Shown here: positions 17,689-26,858 of the stretch, piece by piece
Position numbering within the stretch: the stretch's first letter is position 1
Layout: each line of letters opens with the position of its first letter
Source: Flavobacteriales bacterium
Lineage (GTDB): Bacteria; Bacteroidota; Bacteroidia; Flavobacteriales_E; Vicingaceae
Length of the DNA: 34,782 nt
NCBI GenBank assembly: GCA_020853105.1
Contig: JADYZM010000049.1
Coordinates: 1 to 34,782 of the forward strand
Direction: 5' to 3'
The notes under the pieces: model-generated
Seen by the model: only the letters and a program-made list of their open reading frames with translations
The model's database searches: none
What the model was told of the DNA's origin: nothing
Made by a program: the position numbers and the translations under genes

Positions 17689-18225
17689 TTACCGCATTAT
17701 TTCAATAGACATGTCATCAACCAATACCTCATAACTTCCTGTATTCCAAAGGTAACACCCCAAAACAAATTCTGGGTTTGTAAAATACTCTTCAAAAATT
17801 AATTCGTGCTTTATTTCTGTCCATTCATTGGGATTAACTATTAATGGTTGTATTGGGTTTTCAACCCATTTTATTGGTGTTCCAAGAGAGTCAACAGAAA
17901 TTACCAATGATGCTCTTGCATCAAGTGTTTTTACTTTAACCCACATTTTTGCAGTAACTTTTAGTGTCGGAACATCTGAAATATTTCCCAGTTTTGATTT
18001 AAATAAATAACTATATCTGTAAACAGAATCTGTTCTGCAAACATACTTTCCGGAGTGAGCATCTTCGTAGTTAACTATGGTTTGAACATTATTTGAATTG
18101 TCGTTCCAAAATGAAACTTGCTCCATATCATTTTCAAAATTCAATTTATTTTCATTAGGTGAACCGCCACAAGCCAATAAAAACAAATAAACTAAAGTTA
18201 AAATTACGCCACTAATAATCTTCAT
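17689..18225 (-). CDS. Small lipoprotein with jelly-roll / carbohydrate-binding-like fold
   Basis: From the ATG at 18225 this is a 178-residue lipoprotein: a hydrophobic signal then LLACGGS (Cys at 18). An upstream in-frame start would add 11 residues but would overlap the promoter, so the shorter form is preferred. The mature protein alternates beta strands with features of galactose-binding/CBM jelly rolls: NFENDMEQVSFWND, DAHSGKYVCRTD, and a closing YEVLVDDMSIEI. Such domains bind sugars or stabilise partners. It is the first gene of the four-gene operon that also encodes two membrane proteins and the GH16 lipoprotein, suggesting it helps hold or recognise the same polymer. No specific family is claimed. 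Confidence 0.65.
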   Translation of the reverse strand: MKIISGVILTLVYLFLLACGGSPNENKLNFENDMEQVSFWNDNSNNVQTIVNYEDAHSGKYVCRTDSVYRYSYLFKSKLGNISDVPTLKVTAKMWVKVKTLDARASLVISVDSLGTPIKWVENPIQPLIVNPNEWTEIKHELIFEEYFTNPEFVLGCYLWNTGSYEVLVDDMSIEIMR

Positions 18226-18243
18226 AAAATTGTATTTTTGAAG

Positions 18244-18276
18244 CAAAACTAAATACAATTAATGGTGTTACTCAAA
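18244..18276 (-). promoter_or_regulatory. Promoter of the polysaccharide-like operon (TTTG-N21-TAGTTTTG)
   Basis: On the minus strand TTTG (18276-18273) and TAGTTTTG (18251-18244) match both Bacteroidota sigma-A elements exactly, 21 bases apart. The -7 ends 18 bases before the ATG at 18225. The -33 element lies inside the first codons of the divergent gene starting at 18262, so the two units share a 36-base divergent gap and may interfere. Confidence 0.65.
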
Positions 18277-19881
18277 TTTTTAAATAAAAAATTTCTCCTA
18301 ATAAATATTATATCCGTTTTAATAATTTTTGCAACTTCAATTCTATTACGAATTCCTAATGTAAAGCCCACACAATATCTTGGCAAAGAGCACGATTGGA
18401 TAACTGCTCATGTTCTTCTAACCAACAGTATTTGGCAAAAAAATGGCATTTTAAAGTATAAGCTTAATCCTGTTTTTACATTTGATTATGAGCATGATAG
18501 AAAAATATCTATTTTTAATCATGTTATAGATGAAAAAGGTGATAAGTTCTATATTTCGTATCCACCATTTGCATTTTATGTGCCCTTTGCAATTTTTAAA
18601 TTAACCGGAAGTTTTCCAAATGTCGCCGGAATTAGGTCTATCAGTTTAGCAGTGCAGTTTTTTACCGGTTTTTTGCTATTTCTACTGGTTTATCATATCG
18701 GGGGAAAAAATATTAAAAATGAATTTTATTTTCCTGCAATTGTAGCCTTTCTGCTATATACTTTTAATGCAGCAAATTTATGGGTAAATGGTAATTTATA
18801 TTTTGCCGATGTTTTGGTACAATTGTTTTTTGTCGGTTTTGTTTATACTGTCATACAATACCTTTCCAAATCCAAAACACAGAAAACTAATAATCCAAAA
18901 AAATACTTTTACTACTCTGTAATTTTGGGATTTTTAATGGTTTACACCGAGTGGATTGGGGTATTTGTATTGTTTGTGAGTTTTGTGGTTTCATTGATTT
19001 ATATTAAAAATAGAGCATTTTTAAAGTTGGCGTTTTGGTCATCAGCTGCAGGTGTTTTTGCATTACTTGTTACTTTATTTCAATACAGCCAAATTTCCGG
19101 ATGGAATAACTTAATTTCAACCTTAAACACAAAATTTGAAGAAAGAAGTGGAATTTCTGATAATGTTCTACTCAATTTTACTATTTCAAATCCTGTTGCC
19201 AGAGATGCATTAAAAAATTATTATATTGAAGGGTATAATCCGCTTTTATGGGGACTTGCAATTATCTTCGTGCTAGCAATACTCTTTTCTCTTATAAAAC
19301 CAACATTCAATACTGATAAAAAAAGTGAAATATTAATTGCAATACTTCTGGCAACAATTCCAGTATTACTACATATTTTGTTATTATTTAACTTTAATAG
19401 TTGGCATCGATTTTCCATACACAAAACTTCTTTTCCATTGATTTTATCAATTGCCTTATTGTTGATAATAATTTTTAATCGTATTGAAAATTATAAAAAA
19501 TTAACCATTTTTTTTATTTGTATTTTTTCAGTTGGATTCAGCTTTATCGCTTTTAGAAGCTATTCAGATTATACGAAAAAAATAAATCCATCATTCAATT
19601 TTACAGTCAATAAAATAGCAGCAGAAGCCATTCAGAAATACTCAAAGCCAACTGATATTATTTATACAAACGCATTTTCATGTCCTGAACTCATGTTTTA
19701 TGCACAAAGAAACACCTTTACTGTTAATAATATTGAAGAATGTATTGCACAAATTACTACAACAGAAGAAATAAATGAAGGCTTATATGTAGGCTGCTTT
19801 GAGCAAGTGCTCGATTGTGTTTATAGAATAGAAAAATCAGGCAATAAAAAACTACTTTGGCAAAGAGAAATTAATTACTAG
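18262..19881 (+). CDS. Polytopic membrane protein, GT-C / ArnT-PMT-like
   Basis: This 539-residue protein has about eleven hydrophobic segments. After the first comes LGKEHDWITAHVL, an acidic/histidine loop typical of the first periplasmic loop of ArnT/PMT-like GT-C enzymes, and ISYPPFAFYVPFAIF follows. The C-terminal 90 residues are soluble and contain DIIYTNAFSCPELMFYAQR. It is transcribed divergently from the four-gene operon, which contains two more proteins of the same general shape. Its stop overlaps the stop of pdxA tail to tail. The call rests on topology and the acidic loop. Confidence 0.6.
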   Translation: MVLLKFLNKKFLLINIISVLIIFATSILLRIPNVKPTQYLGKEHDWITAHVLLTNSIWQKNGILKYKLNPVFTFDYEHDRKISIFNHVIDEKGDKFYISYPPFAFYVPFAIFKLTGSFPNVAGIRSISLAVQFFTGFLLFLLVYHIGGKNIKNEFYFPAIVAFLLYTFNAANLWVNGNLYFADVLVQLFFVGFVYTVIQYLSKSKTQKTNNPKKYFYYSVILGFLMVYTEWIGVFVLFVSFVVSLIYIKNRAFLKLAFWSSAAGVFALLVTLFQYSQISGWNNLISTLNTKFEERSGISDNVLLNFTISNPVARDALKNYYIEGYNPLLWGLAIIFVLAILFSLIKPTFNTDKKSEILIAILLATIPVLLHILLLFNFNSWHRFSIHKTSFPLILSIALLLIIIFNRIENYKKLTIFFICIFSVGFSFIAFRSYSDYTKKINPSFNFTVNKIAAEAIQKYSKPTDIIYTNAFSCPELMFYAQRNTFTVNNIEECIAQITTTEEINEGLYVGCFEQVLDCVYRIEKSGNKKLLWQREINY

Positions 19882-20933
19882 GATTTATTCTTACTTACCT
19901 TCAACACATTTTCATTGATTTCAGCATCCATTTGACGATTTCTGAAAATATCTATTGCCAAAAAAACCGCTGAACGAAACGACTGCTCATTAGCCATATT
20001 TTTTCCAGCAATATCATAAGCCACTCCATGGTCTGGAGATGTTCTGATTACATTTAAACCGGCAGTAAAATTAACTCCTTCTCCAAACGAAAGAGTTTTA
20101 AATGGAACCAATCCTTGATCGTGATACATTGCCAAAATACCATCGAATTTGAGATAATTAGCCGAGCCAAAAAACCCATCAGCCGGATAAGGACCAAATA
20201 CTTGAAGACCAATACTTTTTGCATTATTTATTGCCGGTATAATGATTTCCTTTTCTTCTTTGCCTATTAGCCCATTATCGCCGGCGTGAGGATTTAATCC
20301 AAGTACAGCAATTTTGGGACTGTGTATGGCAAAATCTTGAACTAAACTTTTGTTAAAAATTTTGAGTTTGGTAAATATTTTTTCAACAGTTAGATTTTTT
20401 GCAATTGAAGCAACCGGAATATGGTTTGTAGCCACTCCAACCCTAAGCTTTTCGTTGGTTAACAACATCAACGAATCTCCCTCAAACTTTTCTGTTAAAA
20501 ATTCCGTATGCCCCGGAAAGTTGAATTTGTCAGATTGAATATTGTCTTTGTTAATTGGTGCTGTTACCAAAACGTCAATTTTTCCGTTTTGTAAATCTTT
20601 ACATGCAGCATCTAAAGAGACAAAAGCATAATTTCCGGCTGTTTGAGTTGAATTACCAAGTGAAAGCTCTACTTCTTCACTCCAGCAGCTAACCATATTG
20701 GCTTTTTTTGGATTAGCCTCATCTGCATGGGTAATTTTATTGAAGCTAAAATCACCCGTTTCCATAGATTTTCTATAGTTATTAGCGAGTTTACTAGAGC
20801 CATAAACAATTGGAGTGCACAAATCAAGAATTTGGTTTTCCATGAAAGTTTTGATTATTACTTCTAACCCAATACCATTATAATCGCCGATGCTTACACC
20901 AATTCTTATTTTTTCGTGTGATTTTTTAGACAT
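19878..20933 (-). CDS. pdxA: 4-hydroxythreonine-4-phosphate dehydrogenase PdxA
   Basis: This 351-residue cytoplasmic enzyme oxidises 4-phosphohydroxythreonine in the DXP-dependent pyridoxal phosphate pathway. The N-terminus IRIGVSIGDYNGIGLEVI is the family start. Metal-binding histidines are visible in FPGHTEFLTEKF, GLNPHAGDNG and AMYHDQGLVPFK. RTSPDHGVAYDIAG is the C-terminal signature. Length is normal, apart from a slightly long first loop. It starts three bases after the stop of the leucyl aminopeptidase gene, so both are probably one transcript. Its stop codon interlocks with that of the convergent gene (CTAG at 19878-19881). Confidence 0.95.
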   Translation of the reverse strand: MSKKSHEKIRIGVSIGDYNGIGLEVIIKTFMENQILDLCTPIVYGSSKLANNYRKSMETGDFSFNKITHADEANPKKANMVSCWSEEVELSLGNSTQTAGNYAFVSLDAACKDLQNGKIDVLVTAPINKDNIQSDKFNFPGHTEFLTEKFEGDSLMLLTNEKLRVGVATNHIPVASIAKNLTVEKIFTKLKIFNKSLVQDFAIHSPKIAVLGLNPHAGDNGLIGKEEKEIIIPAINNAKSIGLQVFGPYPADGFFGSANYLKFDGILAMYHDQGLVPFKTLSFGEGVNFTAGLNVIRTSPDHGVAYDIAGKNMANEQSFRSAVFLAIDIFRNRQMDAEINENVLKVSKNKS

Positions 20934-20936
20934 ACT

Positions 20937-22346
20937 TTATTTGTAGTTTTTTATAAAGTCATAAAACAATCTTACTCCAACACCAGTTCCGCCCTTAGAA
21001 ATATAATCCACTTGGGTTTTGATAAACGCTGGTCCGGCAATATCCAAGTGAATATATGGATAATCGGTAAATTTTTCTAAAAATTTACCAGCTGTTATTG
21101 CTCCGCCTGAGCCATTTCCCAGATTAGTCATATCAGCAATGCTGGATTTTAGTTGTTCGTTATACTCGTCCCAAAAAGGAAATTCAACAATTCGCTCGTA
21201 CACATTATTTCCGCTTTCTTTCAACTTATCCATTGTTTTTTTATCAGTGTTACCCATAGCTACAACACCATAATGTCCTATTGCTGCAGCAGCAGCTCCG
21301 GTTAAAGTGGCAACATCAAGAACTAATTCGGGTTTGTATTTTTGGGCATAGCTAAGAGCATCAGCAAGAATCATTCTTCCTTCAGCGTCGGTATTTAAAA
21401 CTTCAACTGTTTTTTTGTTATACATAGTAATTACATCACCGGGAGCGTATGCATTACCTCCGGGTCTGTTATCAGTTGCAGGAATCAAACCAATTACATG
21501 GAAAGGAATTTTGTTTTTTGAAAGTGCATACAAAGTTCCAATTACAGCGGCAGCTCCAGCCATATCACACTTCATCAAATCCATGGAGTTTGGAGTTGGT
21601 TTTAAACTTAATCCACCGGTATCATAAACCACTCCTTTTCCTACCAAAATAATTGGTTTTTTGTTTTTGGCTTTCGCTGGTTTCCACTCCAATATTGAAA
21701 AAGTAGGTTGGTCAACGCTTCCTTTATTGACAGCTAAAAGCCCTCCCATTTTTAAAGCTTCAATTTTAGATTTATTCAGAACCTCAACTTTAAAGCCTGC
21801 TATTTTACCTAGTTTTTTTGTTTCTTCAGCAAGTTGAGTTGCATTTAAAGCAGACACCGGTTCGTTTACAAGGTTTTTTGTGAGATTAGTAGCCTCAGCA
21901 ATATTTGATATTTCGGTGATTTCAACGGTAGAAAGTTTTCCAAACCAACCAATCTTTTTCAAAGAGTTTTCTTTTTTCTCTGAAAAATATTTTAAAAATT
22001 GGTAGTTGGTTAATAGCAAAGATTCAGCAAATGCAAAAGATGACTGTATGTTCGTGTTAATTGTTAACTCAGAAATTTTTAATTCATTTGCTTTCTCAAC
22101 AAGTTTACATGCTGCTTTACGAGTAATTTGACATGTTTTATAATCATTGCCTTTATCTGTAAAAACAACAAAAATAAATTGAGTTAAACGGTTAACTACA
22201 ACTATTTTATTGTCGGCTTTGTGCTGTGTTTTAATGTAATTCTGTTCGGCACTTGAAAAAAATGATTTGTCAAGCTCATTAACTGAATTTATTACAAAAG
22301 CAACATTGATTTTGGGATTGAATTTACTGATTTTTTTTATTTCCAT
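20937..22346 (-). CDS. Leucyl aminopeptidase (peptidase M17)
   Basis: This 469-residue cytosolic zinc/manganese aminopeptidase belongs to the PepA family and removes N-terminal residues from peptides. The catalytic domain shows VGKGVVYDTGGLSLKP (K237, D242), MDLMKCDMAGAAAV (D261) and the M17 signature NTDAEGRMILADAL (D320, E322, R324). The N-terminal third is the divergent regulatory domain. It heads a two-gene unit with pdxA. TACTTTTG at 22386-22379 on the minus strand fits the -7 consensus 32 bases before the ATG, though no clear -33 is present. Confidence 0.94.
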   Translation of the reverse strand: MEIKKISKFNPKINVAFVINSVNELDKSFFSSAEQNYIKTQHKADNKIVVVNRLTQFIFVVFTDKGNDYKTCQITRKAACKLVEKANELKISELTINTNIQSSFAFAESLLLTNYQFLKYFSEKKENSLKKIGWFGKLSTVEITEISNIAEATNLTKNLVNEPVSALNATQLAEETKKLGKIAGFKVEVLNKSKIEALKMGGLLAVNKGSVDQPTFSILEWKPAKAKNKKPIILVGKGVVYDTGGLSLKPTPNSMDLMKCDMAGAAAVIGTLYALSKNKIPFHVIGLIPATDNRPGGNAYAPGDVITMYNKKTVEVLNTDAEGRMILADALSYAQKYKPELVLDVATLTGAAAAAIGHYGVVAMGNTDKKTMDKLKESGNNVYERIVEFPFWDEYNEQLKSSIADMTNLGNGSGGAITAGKFLEKFTDYPYIHLDIAGPAFIKTQVDYISKGGTGVGVRLFYDFIKNYK

Positions 22347-22457
22347 CGCTACAAATATTTATAGTATTTTTGGGCTTTCAAAAGTAGGAATTTTACTCTG
22401 TTAAACTCATTTTCCTTTTTTGATATTTTGAGTTTTATTTTAAAGGCATCAAAGACC

Positions 22458-23585
22458 ATGCAAGTACAATCGTTGCTAGAAAAAGCAATTCATTTTGAAT
22501 TTTTAAGTGCTGAAGAAGGTGAGTTTTTATTTAAAAATGCTCCAACATCATCACTAATGTATGTCGGAAATGAGTTGCGAAGGATAAAAAAACAAAACAG
22601 TAACAAAGTAACATGGATAATAGACCGCAACATGAACACTACCAATGTTTGTATTGCCAATTGCAAGTTTTGTAACTTTTATCGAATCCCTGGTCATAAA
22701 GATGCTTATATCACAGACTTATCACAATATAAAACAAAAATTGAAGAAACCATAAAATACGGAGGTAATCAACTTTTGCTACAAGGAGGACACCATCCCG
22801 AATTAGGGCTTAAGTTTTATGTTGATATTTTTTCGGGAATTAAAAAAATGTTCCCAAATATTAAGCTTCATGCTTTAGGACCACCGGAAATTGCACACAT
22901 CAGCAAACTGGAAGGCATTACTCACACTGAAGTATTATCCGAATTAAAATCAGCAGGATTAGACACTTTGCCTGGGGCTGGTGCAGAAATATTAAACGAT
23001 AGAGTTCGAAGGATGATTTCTAAAGGAAAGTGCAGCGGCAGAGAGTGGTTAGATGTAATGAGGGCTGCACACCAACTAAAAATAACAACAAGTGCAACCA
23101 TGATGTTTGGACACGTAGAAACAATATCTGAAAGATTTGAGCATTTGGTGTGGTTACGCGAAGTCCAATCTGAAAAACCAACAGACGCAAAAGGATTTGT
23201 TGCTTTTATTCCATGGCCATTTATGGATGATGGAACCTTACTAAAAAGGGTAAAAGGCATTTCAAACACTGTTTCAGATGATGAATACATCAGAATAATT
23301 GCTTTGAGTAGAATTATGCTTCCAAATATTGATAATATTCAGGCATCATGGCTAACTGTAGGCGAAAAAACCGCCCAAATATGTTTGCACGCCGGAGCAA
23401 ATGATTTTGGCTCCATAATGATTGAAGAAAACGTAGTTTCTGCTGCAGGTGCACCACACAGATTCACATCAGCCGGAATTCAACGTTCGATAAAAAACGC
23501 TGGGTTTGAACCACAACTTCGTACACAGGAATATGAATATAGAGACCTTCCTGAAAATATCGAACAACAGATAATCAAATACTGA
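22458..23585 (+). CDS. mqnC: Cyclic dehypoxanthine futalosine synthase MqnC (radical SAM)
   Basis: This 375-residue radical SAM enzyme cyclises dehypoxanthine futalosine in the futalosine route to menaquinone. The cluster motif is C-x3-C-x2-C in TTNVCIANCKFCNFYR (C65, C69, C72). The MqnC-type features IIDRNMNTTNVC, LQGGHHPELG, LPGAGAEIL, ATMMFGHVET, FIPWPFMDDG and ANDFGSIMIEENVVSAAG favour MqnC over its relative MqnE. The ATG at 22458 is chosen; a TTG ten codons upstream would only add a tail that overlaps a promoter-like TATTTTG. It is divergent from the aminopeptidase gene. The other futalosine genes are not in this window. Confidence 0.92.
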   Translation: MQVQSLLEKAIHFEFLSAEEGEFLFKNAPTSSLMYVGNELRRIKKQNSNKVTWIIDRNMNTTNVCIANCKFCNFYRIPGHKDAYITDLSQYKTKIEETIKYGGNQLLLQGGHHPELGLKFYVDIFSGIKKMFPNIKLHALGPPEIAHISKLEGITHTEVLSELKSAGLDTLPGAGAEILNDRVRRMISKGKCSGREWLDVMRAAHQLKITTSATMMFGHVETISERFEHLVWLREVQSEKPTDAKGFVAFIPWPFMDDGTLLKRVKGISNTVSDDEYIRIIALSRIMLPNIDNIQASWLTVGEKTAQICLHAGANDFGSIMIEENVVSAAGAPHRFTSAGIQRSIKNAGFEPQLRTQEYEYRDLPENIEQQIIKY

Positions 23586-23651
23586 TTTTTGACAATGTTC
23601 TCTTAAGAGTATGCGGAAAAATCTTACTTTTATTTTTTTATTTTAGCACAA

Positions 23652-26231
23652 GTGCGAAAAATTCTACTAAATATACTCATTTTCTTTCTCCCATTATCAA
23701 TTTTTGCTACACACAATAGAGCAGGCGAAATTACCTTTAAACATATTTCCGGCTTTACTTATGAAATAACCGTTATCACTTACGTAAAAGAATCGAGCCC
23801 GGCAGACAGACCCGAATTGGAAATTTATTGGGGCGATGGAACTCCACTAGACACTATAAATCGTATTTCTGAAATTTCACTGGGAAGTGATATTAAAAAA
23901 AACACATATAGTGAAAACCATACTTACCCTGGAGCAAGTCCAATTCCATACACAATTCGTATAGAAGACCCGAACAGAAATGCAGGTATTATTAACATTC
24001 CAAATTCTGTAAACGTTATTTTCTATCTTGAAACCATGCTCATTATCAACCCTTTTGTTGGAATTAACAATTCACCCGTTTTGCTAAACCCACCTATTGA
24101 TAATGCATGTGTTGGGAAAACATATATTCACAACCCGGGAGCATGGGATATTGATGGCGATAGCTTATATTATACCATTTCTGAAAGTAAACAAAACGGA
24201 GGAAACTCAATACCCGGATATACTTTCCCACAGGCATCTAATTACATTACTGTTAATCCGATTACAGGAGATTTAGTTTGGGAAACTCCAATTGCAATTG
24301 GAGAATACAACGTTTCTATACGGATTGATGAATACAGAATGGGGGTAAAAATAGGCAGTATTCTCAGAGATATGCAAATTACAGTTACTTCGTGCAGCAA
24401 CAATCCCCCTATAATTAGTGGACCAACTGACACATGTGTTGTGGTAGGAGACACATTAAATTTAAACTATAATGCATTAGATATTGATGGGAATACAGTA
24501 ACATTTACAGTAACGGGCGGCCCTATGTTTTCGTCAACAAATCCAGCAAACTTTTCAACTTCAGGAGCTTCAAGCAATGTAAATGGGATTTTTAGTTGGA
24601 TACCCGGTTGTTTGAATATTCGAAGTGGGGATTACATCCTTTCATTGAAAGCTATAGACAACGGAAGCCCGAATTTGGTTGATTTTCACACTTTATTTAT
24701 AAACGTTTTAGCACCAGCTCCAAAAAATCCTGTTACAACGGTTTTGAGTAATGCAATTGAACTAAAATGGGATAAAACACCTTGCAATCATGCAATAAAG
24801 TATAAAATATACAGAAAACAAGGTCCTTCCGGATGGAATCCAAACTATTGCGAAACCGGCATACCAACATATACCGGATTTCAATTTATCGGGGAAACAA
24901 ACAGTATAAACGATACCGTTTATGTAGATTCAAATCAGGGGTTGGGATTAAATTCAGGAGTAACTTACTGTTATAGAATTATTGCTTTTTATCCCGACGG
25001 GACAGAAAGTAAAGCTTCTGAAGAGGTTTGCGGTCAACTAATTAAAGATGTTCCAATAATTACACATACAAGCGTATTAAACACCTCTACCACCAACGGA
25101 AAAATATTTATCGACTGGAGTAAGCCCACAGAATTCGATTCTGTTTTATATCCTGGACCATATCGATACTTAATTTACAGAGGAATTGGAACATCAACCT
25201 CTTTACTTTTAATAGATTCTACAGCTTCTATAAACGATACAAGCTATACAGACAGTCTGCTTGACACAAAAAATTATCAAATGTATTACCGAGTTGATTT
25301 ATACAATTTAACTTCAGGAACAAGAGATTTAATAGGCAAATCAACAGTAGCGTCCTCAGTGTTTTTAAATTTAATTCCTTCGGACAATCAAATCACTTTG
25401 CAATGGAATGAATCTGTTCCATGGACAAATACAGAACATGTTATCTTTAAACAAAACCCTATAACTTTGCAATTTGACTCTATTACTACAACTACAAATA
25501 ATCTGTTTGTTGATACGGCCTTGGTAAATGGAACAACATACTGTTATCAAGTAAAAAGTATTGGTTCTTATTCAACACCAAATTTAATTAGCCCAATTAT
25601 TAACTTTTCACAAGAAAATTGTGCTGTGCCAATTGATAATGTAAAACCATGCTCGCCTATTTTATCTATTGAAGCTGTTTGTGATACACAATTGAACAAA
25701 CTCTCGTGGACAAATCCTACAGTCGGATGCGACAACGATATTATGGGTTATAATTTATACAAAAGCGACACGGTTAATGAGGAGTATTATTTGGTTGCAA
25801 CCATCACAAATGCATCAGACACATTTTATATTCACGAAAAACAAAAATACATAGCCGGTTGTTATGTAATTGCTGCATTTGACTCTGTTGGAAACGAAAG
25901 TGCATATAGCGATTCTGTTTGTGTTGATAACTGCCCAGAATATTCGCTGCCAAATGTTTTTACCCCCGGAAATGACGGATATAACGACTTTTTCAGACCA
26001 TTTCCATATCGTTATGTAGAATCTATAGAAATAAAAATTTTTAACCGTTGGGGAAACTTAGTGTTTGAATCCAATGACCCTGAAATTATGTGGAATGGAA
26101 AAAATCAAAAAAGCGGAGTTATGTGTTCAGATGGTGTTTATTTCTATGTTTGTACCGTGGAAGAGAAATACATTGACGGAAAAAAACCAAAAGTGATTAA
26201 AGGGTTTATCACTCTTCTTCGAAACAAATAA
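23652..26231 (+). CDS. Large secreted protein with gliding-motility/T9SS C-terminal domain (CHU_C)
   Basis: This 859-residue exported protein starts with GTG. Its signal peptide MRKILLNILIFFLPLSIFA is followed by THNRAGEITFKHISGFTYE, an N-terminal domain common in large Bacteroidota surface proteins. Then come cadherin/Ig-like segments (IDGDSLYYTI, NNPPIISGP) and about four fibronectin type III-like units (KNPVTTVLSNAIELKWDK, KIFIDWSKP, NQITLQWNE, KLSWTNP). The last 90 residues are the gliding-motility-associated C-terminal domain: LPNVFTPGNDGYNDFF, IKIFNRWGNLVFES, SDGVYFYVCTV and KGFITLLRN. This directs export by the type IX system and cell-surface attachment. It probably acts as an adhesin or scaffold; no catalytic domain is seen. 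Confidence 0.9.
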   Translation: MRKILLNILIFFLPLSIFATHNRAGEITFKHISGFTYEITVITYVKESSPADRPELEIYWGDGTPLDTINRISEISLGSDIKKNTYSENHTYPGASPIPYTIRIEDPNRNAGIINIPNSVNVIFYLETMLIINPFVGINNSPVLLNPPIDNACVGKTYIHNPGAWDIDGDSLYYTISESKQNGGNSIPGYTFPQASNYITVNPITGDLVWETPIAIGEYNVSIRIDEYRMGVKIGSILRDMQITVTSCSNNPPIISGPTDTCVVVGDTLNLNYNALDIDGNTVTFTVTGGPMFSSTNPANFSTSGASSNVNGIFSWIPGCLNIRSGDYILSLKAIDNGSPNLVDFHTLFINVLAPAPKNPVTTVLSNAIELKWDKTPCNHAIKYKIYRKQGPSGWNPNYCETGIPTYTGFQFIGETNSINDTVYVDSNQGLGLNSGVTYCYRIIAFYPDGTESKASEEVCGQLIKDVPIITHTSVLNTSTTNGKIFIDWSKPTEFDSVLYPGPYRYLIYRGIGTSTSLLLIDSTASINDTSYTDSLLDTKNYQMYYRVDLYNLTSGTRDLIGKSTVASSVFLNLIPSDNQITLQWNESVPWTNTEHVIFKQNPITLQFDSITTTTNNLFVDTALVNGTTYCYQVKSIGSYSTPNLISPIINFSQENCAVPIDNVKPCSPILSIEAVCDTQLNKLSWTNPTVGCDNDIMGYNLYKSDTVNEEYYLVATITNASDTFYIHEKQKYIAGCYVIAAFDSVGNESAYSDSVCVDNCPEYSLPNVFTPGNDGYNDFFRPFPYRYVESIEIKIFNRWGNLVFESNDPEIMWNGKNQKSGVMCSDGVYFYVCTVEEKYIDGKKPKVIKGFITLLRNK

Positions 26232-26243
26232 ATACAACAAAAT

Positions 26244-26831
26244 ATGTTCACAGGAATTATTGAGGGTTTAGGCATTTTAAAAAAGATTCAAAAAGAGGGA
26301 GACAACATTCACTTTACCTTTTCTTGTAGTTTTGTTAGTGAACTAAAAATTGACCAAAGTTTGGCTCACAACGGAGTTTGTTTAACAGTAATAGATATCA
26401 CTAAAGACTCATACACAGTTACTGCAATCAAAGAAACATTAAACAAAACAAACTTGGGAAAGTTAATAGTTGATGATGTGGTAAATTTAGAAAGAGCAAT
26501 GCCAGCAAATGGCAGGTTTGATGGGCATGTAGTTCAAGGACATGTAGATCAAACTGCTTGTTGTACGAAAATAGAGCAGGAAAATGGTAGCCATGTATTT
26601 ACTTTTGAATACACAGAAAATAAAAATAACATTACTGTTGAAAAAGGTTCAATTACAGTGAACGGTGTAAGTTTAACTGTGGTGAATTCCATGAAAAATC
26701 GATTTTCTGTGTGTGTGATTCCTTTTACCTATAATCACACAACATTTCATAAAATTAAACCCGGTGATACGGTTAATTTAGAATTTGATATCATTGGAAA
26801 ATATGTAGCTCGCCTAATGAATAACGCTTAA
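26244..26831 (+). CDS. ribE: Riboflavin synthase, alpha chain
   Basis: This 195-residue enzyme dismutates two 6,7-dimethyl-8-ribityllumazine molecules to riboflavin. The N-terminus MFTGIIEGLG is the family hallmark. Two lumazine-binding repeats are visible: the first covers about 1-95 with AHNGVCLTVID, and the second about 96-190 with GHVVQGHVDQTA and VNGVSLTVV. Length is normal (about 195-215). It follows the T9SS protein after 12 bases with no promoter obvious between them, so they may be cotranscribed although unrelated. It is convergent with the prolyl oligopeptidase gene across a 27-base gap. No riboswitch is visible. Confidence 0.96.
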   Translation: MFTGIIEGLGILKKIQKEGDNIHFTFSCSFVSELKIDQSLAHNGVCLTVIDITKDSYTVTAIKETLNKTNLGKLIVDDVVNLERAMPANGRFDGHVVQGHVDQTACCTKIEQENGSHVFTFEYTENKNNITVEKGSITVNGVSLTVVNSMKNRFSVCVIPFTYNHTTFHKIKPGDTVNLEFDIIGKYVARLMNNA

Positions 26832-26858
26832 AAAAGCTACAAATCAATAGTCCCTACC

